From: an uncultured bacterium
GTDB taxonomy: Bacteria; Actinomycetota; Thermoleophilia; BMS3ABIN01
Assembly: GCA_913009925.1 (NCBI GenBank)
Contig: CAJVWY010000059.1
Span: 1-7,119, forward strand
DNA: 7,119 nt
Reading direction: 5' to 3'
The notes beneath the pieces were generated by a model, which had not been told where the DNA came from, ran no database searches, and was given only the letters and a program-made list of their open reading frames with translations. Shown here piece after piece: positions 1-6,033 of the stretch; position 1 is the first letter of the stretch, and each line of letters opens with the position of its first letter. A program made the translations under genes and the position numbers.

Positions 1-116
1 ACCAGGGCGGCCAGCAGCGGCGCCACCTGCCCTGCAAGGTTCCAAATGGTATTGCGCGCCAGCAGGCTGCCGCTGGTCAGATTTACCTGTTGTTTATCCC
101 TGTGTTCTGGAATCAT
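1..116 (-). CDS. Polysaccharide flippase (Wzx/MATE-like), N-terminus only
   Basis: The minus strand opens with ATG at 116-114 and stays open to the window edge, giving 38 codons. The peptide has a polar head (MIPEHRDKQQVN) followed by SLLARNTIWNLAGQVAPLLA, the usual start of the first membrane helix of polysaccharide biosynthesis/O-antigen flippases of the MOP superfamily, where a 'RNtlwnllgq..p' pattern is typical. Such proteins move lipid-linked sugar units across the cytoplasmic membrane. The gene diverges from the ligase/polymerase gene at 203, and a glycan flippase beside a Wzy/WaaL-type protein and a sugar dehydratase makes good sense. The ribosome-binding site is weak (AAAGG about 13 bases upstream). 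Only the first helix is visible, so another polytopic membrane protein is possible; context raises confidence. Confidence 0.72.
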   Translation of the reverse strand, partial: MIPEHRDKQQVNLTSGSLLARNTIWNLAGQVAPLLAAL

Positions 117-202
117 TGTTTCAAGAAGACCTTTTTTATATTAGTCTCATCCCTGGTTTTATCATTAATCGAACGGACATCATCATTTATAAGAGATCTT
201 CC

Positions 203-1456
203 ATGCTGGGAAAAGATGCCTGCGCCAACGGCGGCACGGATTTGTGGGAAAAAGCAGCCCTGGGAACGGTCATCGCCGTTATCGCTACCGCCTCTTTGAT
301 TCCCACACAGCTTCTGCTTATAAGAAACACGCCGCTGCTGCTGGTTCTCCTGCTGCCCGTGGCGGCTCTCCTGGGAATTCCCTATCTGGTTTCCAGGCGA
401 GAGCAGTTCGAATTCAGCCTGTTCGACGGACTGTTGCTGATCTTCTATGGCTATCTCATCATCAGGAACGAAACAAGCCTGGCGTTGATGACCTTTGTCT
501 GCTTCGCCTTTTTCCTTTATTACGTGACATCACTTTCTACACGGAGCCAGCGAAACCTTGAATATCTGTTAATGGCCATCGTCGGCATATCATTCCTTAT
601 ATCCTGTTATGCGTTGGTTGAATTCATCTTCCAGCGGAACCTGATTTTTCCCGATTTTTTTCCCCGGCACCCAACCGGAGTCTACCGTGTCACTTCCACT
701 TTATCCCATCCGATTGTAACCGGTGCATTCCTTTTACAGACCGCGCCGTTCTCCATCGCCCTGCTCCTGCGTGGCCGCTTGCCTGTCCAGCGGCAGTTCG
801 GTGGTTTGGCAACCCTGTTGGCGGCTATGGCGGTGTTGCTGACTTTCTCCAAGGGCAGCTGGCTCACCGCGGACTTCATGATAACTGGCATGATCCTGAT
901 CATAGGTTTGAAACAAAAAAAGAAGGTCCTGGTGATCGCCGGCCTGTCACTGATCGTTCTGCTGTCAACGGGTTTTTATTGTTATACCGTTAGAAGTGAA
1001 GAGCTTGCGCGCAGCTCGATGAGCTATGACATCAGGGCCTCCAGATGGTCTGACACGATCTATGAGATCAGTAATAGCCCCGTCACCGGCGTCGGCTTCA
1101 GGCGCGGCTCCCAGACTATTTTCGAACTGTACAGGGAATCGCTTCTTGCCCAGGGTATTTCCTATGTATCCTTTCCTGTCGATAATTATTACCTGGACAT
1201 CTTTCTGGAAGAGGGTATGATAGGCCTGTTTTTATGGGCATCATTGCTTCTGCTGATTGTAGTAAAAGGGGTATCGACTGTCGTGAATCGTTCATCTGGA
1301 CGCCCATGGGCTCTGGCGGCCCTGCTGAGCATAATCAGTCTGTTATTGACTTCGGTTACCTTCGATGCCCTGAACTGGTGGCCGGTCTTCATGATGTTCT
1401 GGGTTTCCGCGGGGATCTTGCGCGGTCTATCCCGTTCCTGTCGGGAATTTGATTAA
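203..1456 (+). CDS. O-antigen ligase / Wzy polymerase family membrane protein
   Basis: A 417-residue polytopic membrane protein with about ten hydrophobic segments, matching the O-antigen ligase/polymerase family (Wzy_C-type), which joins or polymerises lipid-linked glycan units on the outer face of the membrane. Family marks visible are T166-LSHP, the TFSKGSW motif (214-220) in the middle helices, GVGFRRG (296-302) in the large external loop, and DNYYLDIFLEEGMIGL (from 327), the characteristic helix after that loop. Many ligases have His-Asn in that last motif; here it is Asp327-Asn328, so a polymerase role is as likely as ligation. I chose ATG 203, with only a weak AGAGA ahead of it. An in-frame TTG at 116 would overlap the divergent flippase start and adds a non-hydrophobic leader, so it is less likely. 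The dehydratase gene follows after 42 bases on the same strand and is probably co-transcribed. Confidence 0.85.
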   Translation: MLGKDACANGGTDLWEKAALGTVIAVIATASLIPTQLLLIRNTPLLLVLLLPVAALLGIPYLVSRREQFEFSLFDGLLLIFYGYLIIRNETSLALMTFVCFAFFLYYVTSLSTRSQRNLEYLLMAIVGISFLISCYALVEFIFQRNLIFPDFFPRHPTGVYRVTSTLSHPIVTGAFLLQTAPFSIALLLRGRLPVQRQFGGLATLLAAMAVLLTFSKGSWLTADFMITGMILIIGLKQKKKVLVIAGLSLIVLLSTGFYCYTVRSEELARSSMSYDIRASRWSDTIYEISNSPVTGVGFRRGSQTIFELYRESLLAQGISYVSFPVDNYYLDIFLEEGMIGLFLWASLLLLIVVKGVSTVVNRSSGRPWALAALLSIISLLLTSVTFDALNWWPVFMMFWVSAGILRGLSRSCREFD

Positions 1457-1498
1457 ATAGCTTTATCTGAGCAGGTAACTGTCCGGCCTTAATAGAAA

Positions 1499-3481
1499 AT
1501 GAAAGCAATCATGCCATCGTTATTACCAATCAAGCGCCAGTACCTATCGATATTCGTCGACGCCTGCATCGTCGCCAATGCCTATACCCTCGCCTCCCTC
1601 GTCCTGTTCTCCCGCTGGGCACCGCTGCAGTATTATAACGAGCTGCTGATATTCCTGCCCATCGCCATCACCGTGCACCTGGTGGTCAATTCCCGCTTCG
1701 GCCTGTACCGGGGCATCGGCCGCTATGCCGGTATCAACCAGGGAATCAAGATAGTCAAAGCATCGGTTGTCGCTGTCGTCCTGCTGTTGGGCGCCGGCCT
1801 GCTGGTTATGCCTTCATCGCGTGTACATGTACTGGCGATGGTGCCGATCGGCGGCGCCATCGTCTTCATCCTCACCTCGGGCGTCCGTTTCTATCCGCGG
1901 GTATTCTATGAACGCTCGCTGCGTGAAGTCACCGCCACCATGCATCTTCTGGTAATCGGCGCCGGCGAGGCCAGCGAGATGATCGTCAGGAGTATCCAGA
2001 AGGAACGCCGCTCCGCCATGGACGTGGTGGCCCTGGTCGACGATGATACCAGCCTCCAGGGGCAGGAGATACACGGCGTCCCCATCTGCACGCCCACGGA
2101 CCGTATCTGCGAGATAGTCCGCGACAAGTCCGTCGACGAGATCCTCATCGCCATACCCAGCGCCAGCCTGGAGGACTTCCAGCGCATCTGGCGCCACTGC
2201 GCCGCTACCGGCCTGCCGGTGAAGACCCTGAGGCCGCTGCAGAGTACGCAGCTGGGCAGGGTGGGCGTCAGTGATATCCGTGAAGTGGAGATAGAAGACG
2301 TGCTTGGCCGCCAACCGGTCAAAACCGATTATACCCAGATAAGCAGGTTCATCAGCGGCGAGACCGTCCTCATCTCGGGCGCCGGCGGCTCCATCGGTTC
2401 CGAGCTGGTGCTGCAGATATGTCAGCACGGCCCGCGGCGCCTGGTGCTGGTGGACCAGGATGAATCGGCGCTTTACAACATCCACGAGAAGCTCAGCCAG
2501 ATGTACTTCCAGGGACACGACCTCTACGTGACTGATATCAGGAACGAGGAGAAACTGGATTCAATCTTCAGCAAGCACCGCCCCGGTCTGGTGTTCCATG
2601 CCGCCGCCTACAAGCATGTGCCGCTGATGGAGCTCCATCCCGATGAGGCTATCCTCAACAATATCAAGGGCACGTACAATATCGCCCAGGCTGCCGGCGA
2701 GCATGGCTCCAGGTGCTTCGTTAACATCTCCACCGACAAGGCAGTGGAACCGGCCAATATCATGGGGGCGACCAAGAATCTTTCGGAACGAATCGTCAGC
2801 GACCTGGGTAAGCTGCACCATGAAACCAAGTACTGCTCGGTCCGCTTCGGCAATGTGCTGGGCAGCCGTGGCAGTGTCATCCCCATTTTCAGGCGACAGA
2901 TCCAGGAGGGTGGACCGGTCACCGTCACCCATCCGGAGATGAGCCGCTATTTCATGCTCATCTCCGAGGCGGTGGACCTGGTGCTGCAGGCGGCTGCCTT
3001 TGAAGACGGTAACGTTGTCTATGCCCTGGAAATGGGCAAACCGGTCCGCGTCGTCGACCTGGCTAATCAGATGATCGAGTTGATGAACCCGCCGGAATCT
3101 GTGGAGATCGTTTTTACCGGGCTCAGACCGGGAGAGAAGATACACGAACAGCTGGTGGACAAGTATGAGACGCGCATGGATTCGGACCATCCCATGATCT
3201 ACCGGGTCCAGTATCCCGTGGGCGCCATGCAGCCCGTGCTCGACATGCTGCCGACCCTGTGCCTGTACGCTGAAAGGATGGACAACGATTCCATCCGCGG
3301 CGCCCTGGAGCAGTGGATACCTTCATACCACCCCTTCGACATGCGCCAGGTTGGATCGCTGGCGGCCACTGCCGCCGCGGACGATGGCTCGGCCGGCGAC
3401 GCCGGCGCCCGTCATCGGCACGTGGCCGGTGATATGAATTATTCCTGGTCCTCTCCCGAGGACCAGCAAGCGGACAGCTAG
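1499..3481 (+). CDS. Membrane-bound UDP-sugar 4,6-dehydratase (WbpM/PglF/CapD class)
   Basis: A 660-residue protein of the long nucleoside-diphosphate-sugar dehydratase family, usually UDP-GlcNAc C4,C6-dehydratases that start the route to bacillosamine, QuiNAc or FucNAc-type sugars of surface glycans. Order: four hydrophobic segments (about 15-40, 48-65, 85-104, 110-127); a first Rossmann-like domain with VIGAG at 152-156 (CoA_binding_3 type); then the catalytic NAD(P)-binding domain with GAGGSIGSE at 294-302, HAAAYKHVPLME at 367-378, STDKAVEP from 411, MGATK at 422-426, VRFGNVLGS at 448-456 and GLRPGEKIHE at 541-550. Met422 stands where short-chain dehydrogenases have Tyr, with Lys426 four residues on, the altered Ser-Met-Lys arrangement known from WbpM. 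Length is normal for the family. The last 45 residues are an Ala/Gly/Asp-rich tail outside the fold. ATG 1499 has no clear ribosome-binding site; ATG 1511 is an alternative. The exact sugar substrate cannot be told. Confidence 0.93.
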   Translation: MKAIMPSLLPIKRQYLSIFVDACIVANAYTLASLVLFSRWAPLQYYNELLIFLPIAITVHLVVNSRFGLYRGIGRYAGINQGIKIVKASVVAVVLLLGAGLLVMPSSRVHVLAMVPIGGAIVFILTSGVRFYPRVFYERSLREVTATMHLLVIGAGEASEMIVRSIQKERRSAMDVVALVDDDTSLQGQEIHGVPICTPTDRICEIVRDKSVDEILIAIPSASLEDFQRIWRHCAATGLPVKTLRPLQSTQLGRVGVSDIREVEIEDVLGRQPVKTDYTQISRFISGETVLISGAGGSIGSELVLQICQHGPRRLVLVDQDESALYNIHEKLSQMYFQGHDLYVTDIRNEEKLDSIFSKHRPGLVFHAAAYKHVPLMELHPDEAILNNIKGTYNIAQAAGEHGSRCFVNISTDKAVEPANIMGATKNLSERIVSDLGKLHHETKYCSVRFGNVLGSRGSVIPIFRRQIQEGGPVTVTHPEMSRYFMLISEAVDLVLQAAAFEDGNVVYALEMGKPVRVVDLANQMIELMNPPESVEIVFTGLRPGEKIHEQLVDKYETRMDSDHPMIYRVQYPVGAMQPVLDMLPTLCLYAERMDNDSIRGALEQWIPSYHPFDMRQVGSLAATAAADDGSAGDAGARHRHVAGDMNYSWSSPEDQQADS

Positions 3482-3906
3482 CACTCCGCTTCCAGGCCGG
3501 CCTCCATACACAGTTGTTTGTCATGGGGATTGAGGCTGACCGCCCGCTGGAAATGCTGTCGCGCCAGCTCCGGCTCGTCCCAGTAATCCCTCTCGTAAAC
3601 AGCCAGCTGTTTCCAGGTCTCATAGTTTTGAGGCTCCAGCTCCGTCGCCCGCACCAGGGCCCGGCGCGCGTCCTGGACCCGGCCCAGTCGCTGCCGGGCG
3701 CCGGCGATGACAAACAGGGCATCGACGGACAGGGGATTGTAGGTAACTGCCTTTTCGGCGGTATGAAGGGCCTCAGCCTGGAAACCCATCTCCGCCTGCT
3801 TCAACGAGCGCTGCTGCATATGATGCGAGTACCAGGGAAGGAACACTAACAGGATGGCGATCATCGCCACCAGCATCGTCCCGTACCTGGTGATCTTCAC
3901 CGCCAT
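3478..3906 (-). CDS. Membrane-anchored tetratricopeptide repeat protein
   Basis: A 142-residue protein: a short basic N-terminus, one hydrophobic helix (about 10-26, ending LVFLPWY), then three TPR-like helical hairpins at about 32-60, 61-94 and 95-129. Each closes on the usual TPR end (YNPLS, LEPQN, LNPHD), and the Ala/Gly positions (e.g. A64, A80, A87) fit the pattern. It is probably anchored in the cytoplasmic membrane with the TPRs acting as a protein-binding scaffold; topology is not certain. I chose ATG 3906 because GGGAG lies 5 bases upstream. In-frame ATG 3948 and TTG 3966 would add up to 20 polar residues without such a site. It converges on the dehydratase gene and their stop codons overlap in the palindrome CTAG (3478-3481). 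C-terminal TPRs are known on some O-antigen ligases; a partnership with the ligase-like protein here is only a guess. Confidence 0.75.
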   Translation of the reverse strand: MAVKITRYGTMLVAMIAILLVFLPWYSHHMQQRSLKQAEMGFQAEALHTAEKAVTYNPLSVDALFVIAGARQRLGRVQDARRALVRATELEPQNYETWKQLAVYERDYWDEPELARQHFQRAVSLNPHDKQLCMEAGLEAEC

Positions 3907-4031
3907 TGCTGCTCCCGTCTTCCATCGGTTTTCCTGAACCATAAACATGATGTCATGTTTTTTCAATCAGGTTTTTTTTCAGAAATCCATGAAGGATAAC
4001 GCAATTATCTATAGAAATGGACGATGATAAT

Positions 4032-4060
4032 ATTATAAGATACGCATCGACACATGCGAA
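4032..4060 (-). promoter_or_regulatory. Possible housekeeping (sigma-70/SigA-type) promoter for the TPR gene
   Basis: On the minus strand, TTCGCA (4060-4055; 4 of 6 match to TTGACA) is followed after 17 bases by a perfect TATAAT (4037-4032). It lies in the AT-rich spacer between the TPR gene and the divergent LPSTG gene and would give a leader of about 120 bases before ATG 3906. The same AT-rich block reads TATTAT on the plus strand (4031-4036) and could serve the LPSTG gene, though I find no good -35 for it. Confidence 0.3.
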
Positions 4061-4094
4061 CAAGCGCTTTCCAATCAGATAAAGGGGTGATGGT

Positions 4095-4544
4095 ATGAAA
4101 TATATTGTATCGATAATGGTGGCGGTTCTTCTCCTGATGATGGTTACCGGGACCGCGCTCGCCACCTGGCCCTCGGGATCACAGGGCGATCAGTATGCTG
4201 CGGTCAATGGTGCCATGGAGAATGCAGCCGCCAGCGCCGGCATCTCGGCGCAGACATTCATCGACATCTACAATGACGCTATCGTTGCCGGGGTTTCAAC
4301 CTACAGCGACTCCCAGCTTAACGCGGCCTGTTCGGTAATGAGCAGTCTCTCTTCGTATCAGTCCGTGCTCGAAGATTATAATACCGTTTACAGCAACCTG
4401 GATTGCGGCAATCGCCTGGCAGGAGCATCTACCAGAGGTGAACTGCCCAGTACCGGTATCGCCATGATAATACTGCTGGTCTCCGGTGGTCTGGGAATCA
4501 TAGGCGCCAGGCAACTCCTTAAGCGAAGCCGCACCAAAGCATAG
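4095..4544 (+). CDS. Small LPXTG-type (LPSTG) cell-wall-anchored surface protein
   Basis: A 149-residue secreted protein. Residues 1-23 form a signal peptide (Lys2, hydrophobic core IVSIMVAVLLLMMV, predicted cleavage after ALA at 21-23). The C-terminus is a complete sortase sorting signal: LPSTG at 117-121, a hydrophobic stretch 122-137 and a basic tail (KRSRTK, 143-148). Sortase would cut between Thr120 and Gly121 and attach the roughly 97-residue mature protein to the peptidoglycan. The mature part is Ala/Ser/Asn/Tyr-rich, predicted mostly helical, with two cysteines (79 and 104) that could form a disulfide; I recognise no known domain. ATG 4095 follows AAAGGGG (4081-4087) with a 7-base spacing, a strong ribosome-binding site. 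No sortase gene is in the window. The gene stands alone, ending in a terminator at 4568-4597. What it binds or does at the surface cannot be inferred. Confidence 0.85.
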   Translation: MKYIVSIMVAVLLLMMVTGTALATWPSGSQGDQYAAVNGAMENAAASAGISAQTFIDIYNDAIVAGVSTYSDSQLNAACSVMSSLSSYQSVLEDYNTVYSNLDCGNRLAGASTRGELPSTGIAMIILLVSGGLGIIGARQLLKRSRTKA

Positions 4545-4567
4545 CGTCAGCCTTCACCGGTACATTG

Positions 4568-4597
4568 AAAAGGTGCGGAGAAATCCGCACCTTTTTT
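4568..4597. terminator. Bidirectional rho-independent terminator
   Basis: A perfect 12-bp stem (AAAAGGTGCGGA at 4568-4579 pairing with TCCGCACCTTTT at 4584-4595) is closed by a GAAA (GNRA) tetraloop and followed by T residues to 4597. It lies 23 bases after the LPSTG stop and just before the stop of the convergent PfpI-like gene. The A-run on the left arm becomes a T-run on the other strand, so it can end both transcripts. Confidence 0.92.
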
Positions 4598-4602
4598 AAG
4601 GG

Positions 4603-5145
4603 CTATCTGCGCGTCGCCGCCGGCTCCAGCAGCAGGGTGATGGCCTCCAGGAAGTGGGTTACGTCATCGGTGGCGCGCGCCGTCACCAGCTTATGGTCCA
4701 CTACTACATCCTGATCGATGAATACGGCGTTGGCATCATCCATTCTGGCCCGAATGCTCTCTGCGCCTGTGACCCTTCGCCCGGCCAGCAGTCCTGCAGC
4801 CGCCAGCATCACGGGAGCATTGCCAATGGCGCCCACCGGCTTGCGGATATTCTGCATAACGATCAGCAGGGTCAGGATCTTTTCGTCGGCGGTCTTGTAC
4901 TCGCCGGCAGAACATGCGGGGATTACCAGCGCATCCATATCTTCTACCGTGGTATCAGTGAGGGATCTTGCGGGAATACTTACGGAGCCGCCGGCGCCCG
5001 GAATATCCACCGACTCCCTATCGCCGTAGCCGACGAGAACCACCTTCGCACCCCGGCTGCGCATCCCTTTTTCCAGCCGGATAACAAGTGCCGAATCATA
5101 TCCCGGCGTCAGATACAAGCCTATGGTCCTACCACTCAAGGTCAT
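4603..5145 (-). CDS. DJ-1/PfpI-family protein lacking the catalytic cysteine
   Basis: A protein of about 180 residues covering the whole DJ-1/PfpI (class I glutamine amidotransferase-like) fold. Numbering from ATG 5145: the opening strand TIGLYLTPGYD (7-17), MDALVIPACSAGEY (70-83), the nucleophile-elbow region KPVGAIGNAPVMLAAAGLL (102-120), GRRVTG (122-127) and VVVDHKLVTARATDDV (147-162), then the last helix. Active members carry 'AICHGP' at the elbow; here it reads AIGNAP, so Cys is Gly108 and the next His is Asn109. The family's acidic partner near the N-terminus appears to be Asp17. The usual protease/deglycase/chaperone-type chemistry is therefore doubtful; Cys78 in IPAC sits elsewhere. 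Family members are often stress proteins, and a SigB-type promoter lies upstream (5185-5210). Start is uncertain: AGGAG is only 2 bases before ATG 5145 but 8 before TTG 5139; TTG 5157 is another option. Confidence 0.86.
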   Translation of the reverse strand: MTLSGRTIGLYLTPGYDSALVIRLEKGMRSRGAKVVLVGYGDRESVDIPGAGGSVSIPARSLTDTTVEDMDALVIPACSAGEYKTADEKILTLLIVMQNIRKPVGAIGNAPVMLAAAGLLAGRRVTGAESIRARMDDANAVFIDQDVVVDHKLVTARATDDVTHFLEAITLLLEPAATRR

Positions 5146-5184
5146 GGCTCCTACCAAGAGTTAAGCGCCGTTCCTGCCTATATG

Positions 5185-5210
5185 CTACCCTTGACCGCTT
5201 TTACATAAAC
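5185..5210 (-). promoter_or_regulatory. SigB/SigF-type promoter ahead of the PfpI-like gene
   Basis: Minus strand: GTTTAT (5210-5205), a 14-base spacer, then GGGTAG (5190-5185). The known SigB/SigF consensus is GTTTAA or GTTT, 12-15 bases after the hexamer, then GGGTAT; this matches 5 of 6 at each element with correct spacing. A start about 8 bases downstream (near 5177) would give a leader of about 32 bases. The sigma factor encoded at 6034-6813 belongs to the family that reads such sites. The link is inferred. Confidence 0.55.
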
Positions 5211-5223
5211 AAATGCAGATGTT

Positions 5224-5505
5224 TTAATCTTCTCTGTATCTGAAATTTATCCTTGCTTTTTCCTCAAAAGGATCGCTGTTCTCCAGCTTTTCCTTGGTTT
5301 CGATAAGCCACCGGGCAAGTTCCGGATCTACCTTGTCCAGGATATCGAAGTACTGCAGCCCGCATCCGGTTTCGTTGCTGATATATACATCCTGCGCCTG
5401 CGCCAGGCGCCAGAAGATGCATTTCTCCCTGGTACACCATGCATTGATATTGCCGGTTTCCTTGAGTCTGCATTTCTCGCGCTTTCTTTTACCGCCTGCT
5501 TCCAT
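5224..5505 (-). CDS. Small four-cysteine protein of unknown function
   Basis: A 93-residue soluble protein that I do not recognise. It begins with a basic stretch (GKRKREK, 5-11) and has four cysteines: C12, C24, C29 and C48, spaced C-x11-C-x4-C-x18-C. Aromatic residues sit close to them (AWC at 22-24, CIFWR at 29-33). This arrangement suggests a bound metal (zinc or an iron-sulfur cluster), but the spacing matches no standard motif I can name. The C-terminal half (about 59-93) is charged and probably helical (ELARWLIETKEKLEN). ATG 5505 is preceded by AAAGGAAG with suitable spacing, which supports it as a real gene. It lies on the same strand as the PfpI-like gene, 78 bases upstream of it, and diverges from the sigma operon. 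A role tied to stress response is possible from position only. Confidence 0.7.
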   Translation of the reverse strand: MEAGGKRKREKCRLKETGNINAWCTREKCIFWRLAQAQDVYISNETGCGLQYFDILDKVDPELARWLIETKEKLENSDPFEEKARINFRYRED

Positions 5506-5573
5506 TTACTTCCTTTCATTTATCCATAGGATATTCTACCCTTATTCCCAGGAGGACGCTTTCCGGCAAGTCA

Positions 5574-5598
5574 TTTTGAATATTTCAATTCGGGGTAT
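5574..5598 (+). promoter_or_regulatory. Possible SigB/SigF-type promoter of the sigma operon
   Basis: A perfect -10 GGGTAT (5593-5598) is preceded after 13 bases by TTTTGA (5574-5579), a 4 of 6 match to the SigB -35 GTTTAA. The start would fall near 5605, about 32 bases before ATG 5637, the same leader length as predicted for the PfpI-like gene. Autoregulation by the encoded sigma factor is common in this family. A sigma-70 reading (TTGAAT at 5576 with TATATT at 5596) has only a 14-base spacer and fits less well. Confidence 0.4.
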
Positions 5599-5636
5599 AT
5601 TAGACTGGCCGCAACGCAACCTGGAGGAGGTTTTTG

Positions 5637-6026
5637 ATGACCGAACAATTGGCAGACAGTGTCTGCATCCGCATCCAGCCGGATGAGGATATGATCCAGG
5701 TTTTCCGACTGGTGACTACCGCCCTGTCCAACCGGGTGGGTCTCAACCTCGACCAGGCGGATGACCTGAATACGGCTCTGGAGGAACTGTTTCGCTTCGT
5801 CATCGCCGCCGTCGATGAAGACTCCAGATTCCGTATCCGCTACAGCGTTCTCTCCGACCGCCTGGAGGTCACTGCCGAAGGGGTCCCCCTGGACCTGTCC
5901 GACGACTCCAGCAAGGTGAACCGCTACAGCCGGTTCGTCATCGACAGCATCACCGATGACCTGTGCGAATCGCCGAACCCCGAAGGCGGCTATAATATCC
6001 TTATGGTCAAATACCTTTCAACCTGA
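5637..6026 (+). CDS. Degenerate RsbW-like (HATPase-fold) protein, first gene of sigma operon
   Basis: A 129-residue protein of the size and layout of RsbW/SpoIIAB anti-sigma kinases, but with a damaged ATP site. DLNTALEELFRFVIAA (43-58) aligns position for position with DLKVALSEAASNVIRH in the RsbW-like protein downstream: Glu50, the usual general base, is kept, while the magnesium-binding Asn of the N-box is Phe54 and the following His is Ala58. The next region (RLEVTAEGVPLDLSD, 75-89) sits where a D-x-G-x-G box belongs but lacks that pattern. The end, GGYNILMVKYL, resembles the last strands of the fold. It probably no longer binds ATP like a kinase and may pair with or modulate the other regulators; this is inference. 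ATG 5637 has a very strong site, GGAGGAGG (5623-5630), 6 bases upstream. The sigma gene begins 7 bases after its stop. Confidence 0.78.
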   Translation: MTEQLADSVCIRIQPDEDMIQVFRLVTTALSNRVGLNLDQADDLNTALEELFRFVIAAVDEDSRFRIRYSVLSDRLEVTAEGVPLDLSDDSSKVNRYSRFVIDSITDDLCESPNPEGGYNILMVKYLST

Positions 6027-6033
6027 CTCCGGC

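Noticed and set aside
116..202. Extended start (TTG 116) for the ligase-like protein
   Set aside because: It uses a rare start, overlaps the divergent flippase start codon and adds residues without family character; ATG 203 is simpler, though not proven.
1814..2518. Long open frame (234 codons) on the minus strand inside the dehydratase gene
   Set aside because: It is a complementary-frame shadow of a GC-rich gene whose plus-strand protein shows clear family motifs; the minus peptide has no recognisable domain.
2561..3190. Second long minus-strand open frame (209 codons) inside the dehydratase gene
   Set aside because: Same reason: it lies opposite conserved catalytic motifs and has no recognisable features of its own.
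3956..3979. T-rich runs (TTTTTT and T8) between the TPR and LPSTG genes, considered as a terminator
   Set aside because: No stable hairpin precedes them on either strand; they look like ordinary AT-rich promoter spacer.
4654..5208. Plus-strand open frame of 184 codons opposite the PfpI-like gene
   Set aside because: The minus-strand protein has full DJ-1/PfpI family signatures and a promoter; the plus frame is a mirror artefact.
5956..6033. Upstream ATG start for the sigma factor
   Set aside because: It would overlap the previous gene by 71 bases, has no ribosome-binding site, and the added 26 residues do not resemble sigma-factor N-termini; TTG 6034 gives the normal family length.
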